64,000 nt of DNA from Tunturiibacter gelidiferens (GCF_014201335.1 NZ_JACHEB010000001.1:1-64000); one strand, 5' to 3'; numbered from the stretch's first letter, positions 16,471 through 25,894 are shown. Numbers and translations are program-made. The notes: generated by a model not told the origin, from the sequence alone.

Positions 16471-19034
16471 TACTTCACCACAAGATTCACAAGCTTACCC
16501 GGCACCACGATCACCTTCACCACGGTCTTCCCTTCAATCCGAGCCTTTACCTTCTCATCGGCAAGAGCCGCAGCCTTCACCGCAGCCTCATCGCTGCCCG
16601 CAGGAACCTTCACCACAGTCACCAGCTTCCCATTCACCTGCACCGGAATCTCAACCTCCTCATCCCGCGCAAGCTCCTCATTCACCGCCGGCCACTGCGT
16701 GCGGAACACCACTCCCTCGCCGCCAAGCTCCTCCCACATCTCCGCCGCAAAGAACGGCGCAAACGGAGCCAGCAACAAAATCAAACTACGAAACACCTCA
16801 GCCACGGCACCAGGAGAGATCTCCCCCGCGTCCATCGCCGCTTCATTCGCAGTAATCTCGTTCACCAGAATCATGATCGAAGAGATCGAAGTATTGAAAT
16901 GCCAGCGCCCATCGAAGTCATGCGTAACCTTCGCAATTGTCTGATGCAACCGCCGCAACAACGCCTGATCCTTCGGCGCAGTCATACTTCCTTTCGCACG
17001 AGCAACACCCGAAAACTTCGTCGTCAGCCGATACACTTTACTCAAAAACCGAGAGATCCCCGCAACACCCTCTTCCTGCCACTCCAGATCACGATCCGGC
17101 GGAGCCGCAAACAGCGCATACATCCGAGTCGCATCCGCGCCATACCGCAAAATCATGTCGTCAGGCGAAACCACATTACCCTTCGACTTCGACATCTTCG
17201 CGCCGTCTTTGATCACCATCCCCTGCGTAAACAAACGAGCAGCAGGCTCATCGTTCTTAACCAAACCAAGATCCCGCATCACCTTCGTCCAGAACCGCGA
17301 GTAGATCAGATGCAGAATCGCATGCTCGACTCCGCCGATGTACTGATCAATCGGAAACCAATAGTTCGCCTTATCCGAATCAAACGGCGCAGCCGAATTC
17401 TTCGCATCCGCATAGCGGTAGAAATACCAGCTCGAATCGACGAACGTATCCATCGTATCCGTCTCCCTGCGCGCCACACCGCCACACTTCGGACACTTCG
17501 CATTTACAAACTCCGGAATCCGCCCCAAAGGTGATCCATTCGTCTGCGTAATATCCACCTGCTCCGGCAACAAGATCGGCAACTCGCTCTCGGCCACCGG
17601 CAGCGGCTCCTCCGGCGAGCACTTATCGCAATACACCATCGGAATCGGCGTACCCCAGTATCTCTGCCGGCTCACTCCCCAGTCCTTCAAACGATACGTA
17701 ACCGTAGGAGTGCCAAATCCGTTCACCTTCGCAAACGCAGCCATCTTCTCCTGCGCCTCAAGGCAGTTCTCCCCGGTCCACTCGCCTGAATCGATCAACA
17801 CCGCCTCATCCTCACCGGTATAAGGCAACGCCAGATCAGTTGTATCGACATTAGGAGCAATCACCCGCCGCAGCGGCAGCCCATACTTCTGCGCAAACTC
17901 AAAGTCCCTCTCATCATGAGCCGGCACGCTCATAATCGCACCAGTTCCATAGTCCGCCAGAATGTAATTCGCCACCCAGATCGGTACCCGCTCGCCATTG
18001 AACGGATTCACCGCGAACCGCCCGGTAAACACTCCGTGCTTCTCTATTGCACCCAGCGCGTCAGACTCGCGAGCTACCTTCTGCTGCTCCAGCAACTCTT
18101 CAATCTGAACTCGCAGCGCGTCATCCTCCAGCGCAAACGCCTTCGATACCGCGTGCTCCGGCGCAAGCTGCACCGACGTCGCCCCAAAGATCGTATCCAC
18201 ACGCGTCGTAAACACCGTGATCTTCGCATCGCCATCCGCGACAGCAAAATCTACATGCGCCCCCTCGCTCCGCCCGATCCAGTTCCGTTGCATCGTCCGG
18301 ACCTTCTCCGGCCAACCCTCCAGCTTTTCGAGCCCATCCAGCAGTTCATCCGCATACTTCGTGATCCGCAAGAACCACTGCGTCAGATCGCGCAGCTCAA
18401 CAACCGTATCCTCATGCCGCCAGCAGCGTCCGCCAATCACCTGCTCATTCGCCAGCACCGTGCAACACTCCGGACACCAGTTCACCTTGCTCTTCTTCCG
18501 ATACGCGAGCCCCTTCTCGAACATCTTCAAAAAGAACCACTGGTTCCACCTGTAGTAATCCGGCAAACAAGTCGTCACCTCGGTGGACCAGTCGTAGCCA
18601 TACCCCATCCGCTGCATCTGCTTCCGCATCGCAGCAATGTTCGAAAGCGTCCACTCCCGCGGCGGCACTCCATTCTTCAGCGCAGCATTCTCCGCCGGCA
18701 ATCCAAACGCATCCCAACCCATCGGGTGCAGCACGTTATACCCGCGCATCCACATATGCCGCGCCAGGGCATCGCCAATCGCATAGTTCCGCACGTGTCC
18801 GATATGCAGCGCGCCGCTCGGATACGGGAGCATCTCCAGGCAGTAGTACTTCGGCTTCCCCGAATCATGTGCGTCCGCCGCATAGAGCGTCTTATCCGCG
18901 TCCCACACGGCCTGCCACTTCGGCTCGATCTCAGCCGGGCTATAGCGCTGCGGCTGGTTCGGCTCCGCAGCAGTAGAACTCTCAACAATGTTCGCGGTTT
19001 CACCGCCGATTTCGCTCGTTCGTGTCTCTGGCAT
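16470..19034 (-). CDS. leuS: Leucyl-tRNA synthetase
   Basis: An 854-residue class I aminoacyl-tRNA synthetase that charges tRNA-Leu. It has the HIGH motif in PYPSGALHIGH (HIGH at residues 77-80), an editing domain with TTRVDTIFGATS, the zinc-type CPKCGG region and KMSKSKGN. The ATG at 19034 (MPETRTSEIGG) is chosen: the frame stays open for another 80 codons, but these are Arg/Cys-rich and overlap the divergent transcript. The start faces the acyltransferase gene across 160 bases. A membrane-protein gene follows with a one-base overlap. Confidence 0.98.
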   Translation of the reverse strand: MPETRTSEIGGETANIVESSTAAEPNQPQRYSPAEIEPKWQAVWDADKTLYAADAHDSGKPKYYCLEMLPYPSGALHIGHVRNYAIGDALARHMWMRGYNVLHPMGWDAFGLPAENAALKNGVPPREWTLSNIAAMRKQMQRMGYGYDWSTEVTTCLPDYYRWNQWFFLKMFEKGLAYRKKSKVNWCPECCTVLANEQVIGGRCWRHEDTVVELRDLTQWFLRITKYADELLDGLEKLEGWPEKVRTMQRNWIGRSEGAHVDFAVADGDAKITVFTTRVDTIFGATSVQLAPEHAVSKAFALEDDALRVQIEELLEQQKVARESDALGAIEKHGVFTGRFAVNPFNGERVPIWVANYILADYGTGAIMSVPAHDERDFEFAQKYGLPLRRVIAPNVDTTDLALPYTGEDEAVLIDSGEWTGENCLEAQEKMAAFAKVNGFGTPTVTYRLKDWGVSRQRYWGTPIPMVYCDKCSPEEPLPVAESELPILLPEQVDITQTNGSPLGRIPEFVNAKCPKCGGVARRETDTMDTFVDSSWYFYRYADAKNSAAPFDSDKANYWFPIDQYIGGVEHAILHLIYSRFWTKVMRDLGLVKNDEPAARLFTQGMVIKDGAKMSKSKGNVVSPDDMILRYGADATRMYALFAAPPDRDLEWQEEGVAGISRFLSKVYRLTTKFSGVARAKGSMTAPKDQALLRRLHQTIAKVTHDFDGRWHFNTSISSIMILVNEITANEAAMDAGEISPGAVAEVFRSLILLLAPFAPFFAAEMWEELGGEGVVFRTQWPAVNEELARDEEVEIPVQVNGKLVTVVKVPAGSDEAAVKAAALADEKVKARIEGKTVVKVIVVPGKLVNLVVK

Positions 19035-19195
19035 ACTACTTTTATTGTAACCGTCCCGCCCAAACCAACGTCTCGCACACCATTGGCCCACCCTTCTACT
19101 CACCAGCCCGCTGCCTACCAGGCAACAAGGCGCGCAACCCTTCCCGACAGCGATTTGTCTTGGTATCTTTTCCGCATATACCCGATAATCCAGAC

Positions 19196-20398
19196 ATGCC
19201 TCCGGCCCATCCCGCGCAGCCCGTCTCTTCTGGCGACCCAGAGAATCCCGGCGGTTTTCAGCACATTCCGGCACTCGACGGCATTCGAGGACTCGCCATC
19301 CTCATGGTCCTCTTCTTCCACCTCTTCGCGTCCAACACAGAGACGGGCTCGAAGCTCTTTGATCTTCTTAATCAGTTCCGCGCGTCCTGCTATCTCGGCG
19401 TCAATCTCTTCTTCGTTCTTTCCGGTTTCCTCATCACTGGCATCCTGCTCGACACGCGCACTCGCCCCCACTTCTTCAAAACCTTCTACGCCCGTCGCGC
19501 CCTTCGCATCTTCCCGCTCTATTACGGCGTTCTCATTGTGCTGTTTCTTCTCACCCGCCCTCTTCACTTACTCTGGTCCGGTTGGCCGATCTACTATCTC
19601 ACCTACACCGCCAACCTAGCCCTATGGAACGTTGGCCCTCTCAATCTCCAACCCTTCAACATCAACCACTTCTGGTCACTACACGTCGAGGAGCAGTTTT
19701 ACCTCCTCTGGCCCTTCCTGGTCTTTCGCATCAAACGCCTTCAGACTCTCATCAACGTCTCCCTGGTCACATGCGGAGTAATCCTCATAGTCCGCATCGT
19801 CCTTGTCGCCATGCGGCCGCATCTGCACAACATCTACCTGCCGTACTCGCCCACCTTCTCCTGCGCAGACAATCTCCTCTTCGGCTGCTGCCTCTGCGCT
19901 CTTCTCCGCACCTCCGCCCGTCAGCGTGTCCTCGCGCTCGCTCCCCGCGTCCTTGCAATCTGCACGGCAATCCTCGTCGTTGCCAGCCTCCACTATCACG
20001 GCCTTATCTGGGAGACCACCTTCTTCGTACCGACCTTCGGCTTCACCCTCGCCGCAATCCTCTTCGCGTCACTCATCGCCATGGCTCTGCGTCCCGGCTC
20101 AAACACCCAGCGTCTCTTCGCCACCCCCACCCTCGGCTTCTTCGGCAAATACAGCTACGGCATCTACGTCTTTCATTACTCCATCGAAACCATGCTCAAC
20201 GGTCCAACCCGTCTCTTTGTCACCAACCATCTTCACTCCAAAGCCCTCGGAGTTCTTGCGGGGGCCTGCGTAGTTATGGCCGCGACCATCCCGGTAGCGT
20301 TCGTTAGCTATCACCTCTACGAATCCCGCTTCCTGAACCTCAAGCGCTACTTCAGCTACAGCAAAAAAGAAACATCCACCCCCCTCCAGGCGACCTAG
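19196..20398 (+). CDS. Acyltransferase 3 family membrane protein (OafA/YrhL-like)
   Basis: A 400-residue polytopic inner-membrane O-acyltransferase. Typical family features are ALDGIRGLAILMVLFFHL near the N-terminus, LGVNLFFVLSGFLITGILL, RRALRIFPLYY and HFWSLHVEEQFYLLWP. These enzymes transfer acetyl or other acyl groups to sugars of surface polysaccharides; the acceptor is unknown. The ATG at 19196 (MPPAHPAQ) is chosen since the longer frame has an Arg/Cys-rich non-protein-like start that overlaps the leuS 5' end. It is divergent from leuS and followed on the same strand by an AldO-like oxidase. Confidence 0.92.
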   Translation: MPPAHPAQPVSSGDPENPGGFQHIPALDGIRGLAILMVLFFHLFASNTETGSKLFDLLNQFRASCYLGVNLFFVLSGFLITGILLDTRTRPHFFKTFYARRALRIFPLYYGVLIVLFLLTRPLHLLWSGWPIYYLTYTANLALWNVGPLNLQPFNINHFWSLHVEEQFYLLWPFLVFRIKRLQTLINVSLVTCGVILIVRIVLVAMRPHLHNIYLPYSPTFSCADNLLFGCCLCALLRTSARQRVLALAPRVLAICTAILVVASLHYHGLIWETTFFVPTFGFTLAAILFASLIAMALRPGSNTQRLFATPTLGFFGKYSYGIYVFHYSIETMLNGPTRLFVTNHLHSKALGVLAGACVVMAATIPVAFVSYHLYESRFLNLKRYFSYSKKETSTPLQAT

Positions 20399-20530
20399 TC
20401 AATCGCGATTCCCCGGCGAGCCCTTGCATCGCAGCTGCCAAATCCCTATAAAGGCTTGACCAGCAACCTGAGTGTCGGCACGCTCCACTCCGAAACCAGG
20501 TCCAGGCTTCCATCGAATCGAGTGTGCGAC

Positions 20531-21898
20531 ATGAACAAGAGACAGTTCCTCAAAGGCTCCGGCTCAATCCTGACCGCCACCATGCTCTCCCGCTTCGTCT
20601 CAGCCTCCGAGCAAGATGCCGCCGCCCACCAAACCGCACCACGAACCAACTGGGCCGGCAATCTCACCTTCCACACCGACACCCTCTATCAGCCCAAAAC
20701 CGTCGAGGAAGTCCAACATATCGTCAAAAGTTGCGACAAACTCCGTGCCCTCGGCCGCGGTCACTCCTTCAACGCCATCGCGGACAGCACCCACGCGCAA
20801 ATCTCCCTCAAACAACTCGACTCCATCGACATCGACGCCAAGGCCCGCACCGCTACCGTCGGCGCAGGTGTCACCTACGGCAAGCTGGCCCCCATCATCG
20901 ACGCAAAGGGCTTCGCCGTCCCCAACCTCGCCTCACTCCCACACGTCTCCGTCATCGGAGCCTGCGCCACCGCCACCCACGGCTCCGGCAGCAACAACGG
21001 CAACCTCGCCACCATCGTCTCTGGCCTCGAGATCGTCACTGCCGATGGCACCCTCCACACTCTCTCCCGCGCCAAAGACGGAGACCAGTTCCTCGGCCAG
21101 GTCGTCAACCTCGGCGGCCTCGGCGTAGTCACCAAAACCACCCTCGACCTCCAACCCACGTTTCAAGTCGCGCAGGTCGTCTACGAAAACCTGTCCTTCT
21201 CGCAACTCGAAAAACATCTCGATGAGATTTATCTCAGCGGCTACAGCGTCAGCCTCTTCACCACCTGGCAAAATCACCGCGCCAATCAGGTGTGGGTCAA
21301 ACGCCGCCTCGATCCAGGCGCCACCTCAGTCAAGTTCGCTCCAGAATTCTTCGGCGCACCCCAAGCCACGCAGAAACTCCACCCCGTCCCAGGCCACGCC
21401 GCCGAGAGCTGCACCGAGCAACTCGGCGTCCCCGGCCCCTGGTACGAACGCCTTCCCCACTTCAAGCTCAACTTCATCCCCAGCAGCGGCGCCGAAATCC
21501 AGACCGAATACTTCGTCCCCCGCGAGCACGCCTACGAGGCCATCCTCGCCATCGAACAACTCCGCGACCGCATCACCCCGCACCTCTTCATCACCGAGCT
21601 CCGCGCCATCGCAGCCGATAACCTCTGGCTCAGCATGGCTTACCAACGCCCGTCACTCGCCATCCACTTCACTTGGAAGCCCGAGTGGGACGCCGTCCAG
21701 CAGATCCTCCCCCTCATCGAAGAAAAACTCGCTCCCTTCAACCCCCGCCCCCACTGGGCCAAAGTCTTCACCCTCCCACCCGCAAAAATTCAACAGCAAT
21801 ATCCCAAAATGCCCGAGTACCAAGCCCTACTCAATCACTACGACCCAAAAGGAAAGTTTCGCAATCAGTTCATAGATACCTACATCTTCAGCGCCTGA
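20531..21898 (+). CDS. FAD-linked alditol oxidase-like enzyme (AldO/xylitol oxidase type), Tat-like signal
   Basis: A 455-residue member of the PCMH/VAO flavoprotein family. The FAD attachment motif GRGHSFN places the expected covalent histidine at residue 78. The FAD-binding core has VGAGVTYGKL and ATATHGSGSNNGNL, and the C-terminus HWAKVFTLPP and GKFRNQFIDTYIF matches AldO-type oxidases, which oxidise polyols such as xylitol or sorbitol with O2. D-arabinono-lactone-oxidase-like enzymes are the alternative. The N-terminus KRQFLKGSGSILTA is a twin-arginine-like signal with Lys in place of the first Arg, suggesting export. ATG at 20531. Confidence 0.86.
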   Translation: MNKRQFLKGSGSILTATMLSRFVSASEQDAAAHQTAPRTNWAGNLTFHTDTLYQPKTVEEVQHIVKSCDKLRALGRGHSFNAIADSTHAQISLKQLDSIDIDAKARTATVGAGVTYGKLAPIIDAKGFAVPNLASLPHVSVIGACATATHGSGSNNGNLATIVSGLEIVTADGTLHTLSRAKDGDQFLGQVVNLGGLGVVTKTTLDLQPTFQVAQVVYENLSFSQLEKHLDEIYLSGYSVSLFTTWQNHRANQVWVKRRLDPGATSVKFAPEFFGAPQATQKLHPVPGHAAESCTEQLGVPGPWYERLPHFKLNFIPSSGAEIQTEYFVPREHAYEAILAIEQLRDRITPHLFITELRAIAADNLWLSMAYQRPSLAIHFTWKPEWDAVQQILPLIEEKLAPFNPRPHWAKVFTLPPAKIQQQYPKMPEYQALLNHYDPKGKFRNQFIDTYIFSA

Positions 21899-21981
21899 CC
21901 CATTTCAAAGTCTCGAGGAACCAACAAACGGGCCTCAGAAGCTTAGCGTCTATAATTCGTCCTGATTCTCAGGAGTCAACC

Positions 21982-22782
21982 ATGCGAGCAGTTCTCCTGT
22001 CTTCCGCGCGCCGTCCACTCTTCCTCACCCTTGGGCTTCTCGCTCTTAGCGCTCCACTCAGATCGCAGACCGCGCCGCCACCCACCGTCAAAACTTACGA
22101 TGGCGGAACAAGGCAGACTCTCGAGAGCATCTTCATTCCACCCATGGCGCACGCCCCGTTCAGCCTCACCCTCGAAACCGAGTGGTCGCGGCCCATGGGA
22201 GGTGGCGGCACCTACACCCTCGTCAACAAACGGCGAATCATGCGCGACAGCACAGGGCGCATCTATCAGGAACGTTGGCTGCTCGTCCCAAAGAATGGAA
22301 AAATGGAGTCTGTCATGGACTTCATCCAAATCTCAAACCCAGCCGACCACACTCTCTACAACTGCCAGATCGACATAAAGCGCTGCTTCCTGATCCCCTA
22401 CAGCGGATCGGTAACCAGCACCTATCAGCCTGCAGTCCATCCCTCAGGCGCACTCGCAGACAACGCAGGCTACCAACAGCACGAAGATCTCGGCCACAAC
22501 AACCTCTCCGGCATCGACGCCATCGGCTATCGCGAAGTCACCACTCTCAATCCGGGCGTCTACGGAAACGATCAGCCGATGATCACCACCAGAGAGTTCT
22601 GGTACTCGCCCCAGCTCGGCATCAACGTTCTCTCCAAGCTCGACTCCCCTCAATCCGGCAAACAAATCTTCACCGCGCGAGAAATCTCAACCACCGAGCC
22701 CGAAGCTCACTTCTTCGCTTTACCCGAAGGCTTCACCGTTCAGGATCAACGCCAACCCGCCCCTGACCCACCGCAACACTAA
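21982..22782 (+). CDS. Exported protein of unknown function
   Basis: A 266-residue protein with a signal peptide (hydrophobic LFLTLGLLALSAPL, then AQT-like cleavage region). The mature part is rich in Thr/Tyr, with segments LETEWSRPMGGGGTYTLV and REVTTLNPGVYGNDQP. I recognise no domain; repeated beta-strand patterns suggest a beta-rich fold. CAGGAGTC precedes the ATG at 21982; the frame is open further upstream, but that part overlaps the AldO gene. Its stop codon lies inside the first copy of the 116-bp nfo 3'-end repeat, showing it once abutted the nfo end directly. Confidence 0.75.
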   Translation: MRAVLLSSARRPLFLTLGLLALSAPLRSQTAPPPTVKTYDGGTRQTLESIFIPPMAHAPFSLTLETEWSRPMGGGGTYTLVNKRRIMRDSTGRIYQERWLLVPKNGKMESVMDFIQISNPADHTLYNCQIDIKRCFLIPYSGSVTSTYQPAVHPSGALADNAGYQQHEDLGHNNLSGIDAIGYREVTTLNPGVYGNDQPMITTREFWYSPQLGINVLSKLDSPQSGKQIFTAREISTTEPEAHFFALPEGFTVQDQRQPAPDPPQH

Positions 22783-22892
22783 CCCGCAGCCAACGTCCGC
22801 AACACCCCAACATTCCTCGCCTCATCCCCCGGAGCATCTACCGGCGTCTCCGCAATAAACGCCGCATGCGCAAACCGCTTATCACGCAGCAG
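22779..22892 (-). pseudogene. Truncated copy of the 3' end of nfo
   Basis: The 116 bases 22777-22892 match 23775-23890, the true 3' end of nfo, at 112 of 116 positions by direct comparison, including the stop codon. Upstream of 22892 the similarity ends abruptly, so only about 37 nfo codons remain. No start signal belongs to it. It directly follows the exported protein gene. Together with the intact copy it brackets an inserted or duplicated segment of about 0.9 kb holding the cupin gene. Confidence 0.9.
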
Positions 22893-23027
22893 ATGCCTCG
22901 ACACCAATATCTTCAGCTCGTAAAGGTTCCGGGGACACTACAAGGTCGTTACGAAACTCGTCTCAGCAATCATTCACGGTTCGGTCGACCATCCGCGTCA
23001 TGGCCTGAGACCTCTGCTACGAACACC

Positions 23028-23717
23028 TCACTTCACAGAGGCGCAGAGTTTTTTTGACTTCCAGCTGTCTACCAGTGTGGTTGGTGGCTTCGATGCATCG
23101 TGGAGGACGAGCATCAGGCCACGCCGAGCCTCTGTTCCGATTGCGGTCAGTTCCATCGGCACCCCTTCAGGAACAACGATGTCGACTCCGCTCTTTCCTA
23201 TCCGCGTACCCTCCGGAGTCTCCAGACATGTCTCTCCACTATCGGTATAAAAGGCCTCAATTCCTGAATGGAGGTGCGTCTTGCTAACCATCCCCGGCTG
23301 TAAGGTCGCCTCCATAAACTGCGCCGAGTAGGACCGCCCAGCCTCAAGAACCAGAGGTCCTATCTGTGTCACGCGTCTGGCTGAGGAGTTGAGCTCGGGC
23401 TTGTCACCGACCGTGAGGAGCCACACCTTTCCCAACGAAGCGGCGACGGTTCCGTCCGATCCTTTCGCCTGCTGTGCGAGTTCTCTTGTCGGGAATACAT
23501 CAATCGTCCAAAAGACGGATCGACTGGAAGTCGCTACAGGCTGACTGCCAAGAATCCAGCATCCGGTTTCCCCGGTCTTTTGGCTCAATGGTTTACAGCT
23601 CACGAGGCCTTGCGGTTGCTGTGCATACATTGCACTGCCAAGACACATGAGCAGCGAAAGACTAGCAGAAGTACTACGAATGGAGGAAAGAACGAACGTT
23701 CTATTGATAGTAGGCAT
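23028..23717 (-). CDS. Exported cupin-domain protein in the segment between the nfo repeats
   Basis: A 229-residue protein with a signal peptide (residues 1-31, ending AMYA). The C-terminal half is a single beta-barrel cupin with metal-ligand-like HLHSGIEAFY, then GTRIGKSGVDIVVPEGVPM and LVLHDASKPP. Metal binding is inferred from HxH...E; no catalytic function can be assigned. GAGGAG precedes its ATG. It is the only gene between the two nfo 3'-end repeats and its codon usage looks less C/G-wobble biased than its neighbours, both consistent with acquisition as a unit. Confidence 0.78.
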   Translation of the reverse strand: MPTINRTFVLSSIRSTSASLSLLMCLGSAMYAQQPQGLVSCKPLSQKTGETGCWILGSQPVATSSRSVFWTIDVFPTRELAQQAKGSDGTVAASLGKVWLLTVGDKPELNSSARRVTQIGPLVLEAGRSYSAQFMEATLQPGMVSKTHLHSGIEAFYTDSGETCLETPEGTRIGKSGVDIVVPEGVPMELTAIGTEARRGLMLVLHDASKPPTTLVDSWKSKKLCASVK

Positions 23718-23774
23718 CGCTAGCTCCTCGAATTCAGCATATAAGGGATGGTCAAACGAGTTTCATAACACCCT

Positions 23775-23890
23775 CACTAACCCGCAGCCAGCGTCCGCAA
23801 CACCCCAACATTCCTCGCCTCGTCCCCCGGAGCATCTACCGGCGTCTCCGCAATAAACGCCGCATGCGCAAACCGCTCATCATGCAGCAG
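23775..23890. repeat. Second arm of the 116-bp direct repeat (inside intact nfo)
   Basis: It is a direct repeat of 22777-22892 with 4 mismatches in 116 bases, offset by 998 bases. It covers the last 38 codons of nfo including its stop. The two copies bracket the cupin gene segment. No integrase or transposase gene lies between them. Confidence 0.9.
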
Positions 23891-24661
23891 CCGCCGAAAC
23901 ACCTCCGCGCCAATCGTCCCCTCACCAATGTGCTCATGCCGATCCAGCTTCGAACCCATCGCCGCCTTCGCATCATTGCAGTGCCACACCTTCACATCGT
24001 CGAACCCAACCGTATCCCGCACCAGCAACATCGTCTCCGTATACCCATCCGGCGACACCATGTCATATCCCGACACATGTACATGGCAAGTATCCAGACA
24101 CACCCCCACCGGCGCACAAGCCTTCAGTCGCTCCACCAGCTCCGCCACCTGCTCCAGCTTTCCCCCCAGCGAAAACTCCGCCCCCGCCGTATTCTCAATC
24201 AAAATCCTGAAGTCCTTCCCCTGCCACGCCACGCCATCAATCGCCTTCTCAATTGACTCCGCCGCCAGCTGCAAACCCTCCTCCCGCGTCAACCCCTTCC
24301 AACTTCCCGGATGCAGCACCAGATACTCCGCCCCCAACGCCAGCGCCCGCTCCACCTCCCCGCGAAACGCCGCCACGCCATTCACGCGAACACTCTCCGT
24401 CTGACTGCAAAGATTAATCAGATAGCTCGCATGAATCGCTACCGGGCCCACATCATGCTTCGCCCGTAGCTCCCGCATCTTCTTCGCGTCTTCCGGCTTC
24501 ACCGCCGCAGCTCGCCACTGTCGCGGACTCGAAGAAAAAATCTGAAACGTATTCGCCCCCGCCGCCACGGCCCGCTCCACCGCGGTCCACGTTCCCCCCG
24601 CCGTCCCCACATGCACGCCAATCCGCTTCTTCCCCGTCTTTGCGATCACTGAACTCTTCAT
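23777..24661 (-). CDS. nfo: Deoxyribonuclease IV (AP endonuclease, endonuclease IV)
   Basis: A 294-residue enzyme of the AP endonuclease 2 family, which cuts at abasic sites in base-excision repair with three Zn ions. The TIM-barrel metal ligands are visible in VAIHASYLINL, YLVLHPGS, LDTCHVHVSGYD and VWHCNDAKA, and GEGTIGAEVF is present. The ATG (MKSSVIAKTGKK) is well placed. Its last 38 codons are duplicated at 22777-22892. This copy is complete. Confidence 0.96.
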   Translation of the reverse strand: MKSSVIAKTGKKRIGVHVGTAGGTWTAVERAVAAGANTFQIFSSSPRQWRAAAVKPEDAKKMRELRAKHDVGPVAIHASYLINLCSQTESVRVNGVAAFRGEVERALALGAEYLVLHPGSWKGLTREEGLQLAAESIEKAIDGVAWQGKDFRILIENTAGAEFSLGGKLEQVAELVERLKACAPVGVCLDTCHVHVSGYDMVSPDGYTETMLLVRDTVGFDDVKVWHCNDAKAAMGSKLDRHEHIGEGTIGAEVFRRLLHDERFAHAAFIAETPVDAPGDEARNVGVLRTLAAG

Positions 24662-24759
24662 CCCTCAAGGCTACCCCACCCGCAGCTTAAAGCGCGCCTC
24701 CATCACGCCCAAATGCTATGCTGACCCCGGCCATCATTCCGTGCAAAGAGGACGCCCCA

Positions 24760-25200
24760 ATGCCCGCTCCGCAAAGTCTTAAAAACCACACTCGCTACCA
24801 TCCGCCCTTTCACTTCGTCATCATTCCTCTGCTCCTGCTCAATCTCATCTTCTCCATCTACATCACCGTCCATAACTGGCCTGGCTACCAGCACACTCAT
24901 CTCTGGAACATCGTCATGGCTATCGTCTTCCTCCTGATGGCCGGCAACGCCCGCGAGTCAGCTATGAAAGCCCAGGACCGCGTCATCCGCCTCGAAGAGC
25001 GCCTCCGTCTCCACGCGCTGCTCCCCGAAGCCGACCGCGCGCACATCAACGAGCTCACCACCCGACAGCTCATCGCCCTTCGCTTCGCCTCCGACGACGA
25101 ACTCCCCGCACTTGCCCACCAGGCCCTCACCAAAAATATGGAGCCAAAGGCAATCAAGCAGGCCATCGTCAACTGGCGCGGCGACCACCACCGCATCTAG
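24760..25200 (+). CDS. DUF6526-type small membrane protein
   Basis: A 146-residue protein starting MPAPQSLKNHTRYHPPFHFV. It has two adjacent transmembrane helices (about residues 20-40 and 50-68) and a cytoplasmic helical region with RVIRLEERLRLHALL and LTTRQLIALRFASDDELP. I recognise the pattern as DUF6526; function unknown. The ATG at 24760 follows AGAGGA; the frame is open 14 codons further, but without support. It is followed by a bidirectional terminator shared with the convergent gene at 25265. Confidence 0.82.
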   Translation: MPAPQSLKNHTRYHPPFHFVIIPLLLLNLIFSIYITVHNWPGYQHTHLWNIVMAIVFLLMAGNARESAMKAQDRVIRLEERLRLHALLPEADRAHINELTTRQLIALRFASDDELPALAHQALTKNMEPKAIKQAIVNWRGDHHRI

Positions 25201-25215
25201 CCTTCGCCCAAAGAA

Positions 25216-25242
25216 AGAGGCGGCCACAATCTGGCCGCCTCT
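25216..25242. terminator. Bidirectional intrinsic terminator between convergent genes
   Basis: The stem AGAGGCGGCCA and TGGCCGCCTCT (11 bp) flanks a 5-base loop. On the minus strand the stem is followed by a T-rich TTTCTTT, so it terminates the minus-strand gene at 25265 best. It also faces the end of the plus-strand gene that stops at 25200. Confidence 0.8.
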
Positions 25243-25264
25243 CACAATCACCTATCTTCGAAGC

Positions 25265-25894
25265 TCAGTATCCTACCGCAAACGAAGCCCGTTCATGCGC
25301 CGGCTTCTCAATCTCGTCAACCAAAGCAATCGCATAATCCGCAAAAGAGATCTTGCTCTCCCCCTTCGCATCCGAAATCAGCTCTTTCGTCCCCAGCCGA
25401 AACTTTCCCGTCCGCTCTCCCGGCGCGAAATACGCCCCTGGGCTTAGATACGTCCAGTTGATATCAGACTTCCGCAACACCGCCAGCGCGTTCTCATGCG
25501 CAGTCGCAATCGGCAGATACTCCGCCGGAAGATGTCCCGACTTGATCAGCGTCACTCCGGGCGCAACCTCCAGCAACCCTGCACCGCCAACCACCAGCAG
25601 CCGTTTCGCACCCGCCTTCTTCACTGCGGCAATCTCTCGCTCCGTCACACCAACAATCGCCTCTGTCGTATCCATAGGAGGAGCGTATGCGCTCACCACA
25701 GCGTCAGCACCCGTAACAATCGCAGCGATCGAGGTCACATCCGAAAGATCATCCGCCTTCGCGGTCACTCCCTGTTCTGCCTTGATCGAATCCACCTTAC
25801 GCGCCACCGCAGTCACTTTATGCCCTCGCCGAAGCAGCTCCTTCACAATCTCCTTACCCGAATTTCCTGTCGCTCCATACACCACAACGTTCAT
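25265..25894 (-). CDS. NAD(P)-binding oxidoreductase, atypical SDR family
   Basis: A 209-residue Rossmann protein. The nucleotide-binding motif GATGNSGKE is at residues 7-15, followed by RRGHKVTAVAR and VVSAYAPP; the family resembles NmrA/NAD(P)H-binding YwnB-like proteins. It lacks the YxxxK of classical SDRs, so a catalytic role is unproven. The second ATG (MNVVVYGATG) is chosen because AGGAG is then 6 bases away; the first ATG would be too close. It is followed downstream by the terminator at 25216-25242, and azoR lies just upstream on the same strand (87 bases), suggesting an operon. Confidence 0.85.
   Translation of the reverse strand: MNVVVYGATGNSGKEIVKELLRRGHKVTAVARKVDSIKAEQGVTAKADDLSDVTSIAAIVTGADAVVSAYAPPMDTTEAIVGVTEREIAAVKKAGAKRLLVVGGAGLLEVAPGVTLIKSGHLPAEYLPIATAHENALAVLRKSDINWTYLSPGAYFAPGERTGKFRLGTKELISDAKGESKISFADYAIALVDEIEKPAHERASFAVGY

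Noticed and set aside
17916-19619. 567-codon open frame antisense to leuS
   Set aside because: Arg/His/Pro-rich low-information sequence, no ribosome binding site, opposite a complete leuS.
22893-23774. Insertion sequence between the nfo repeats
   Set aside because: No transposase and no short terminal inverted repeats; the 116-bp direct repeat is far too long for a normal target duplication.
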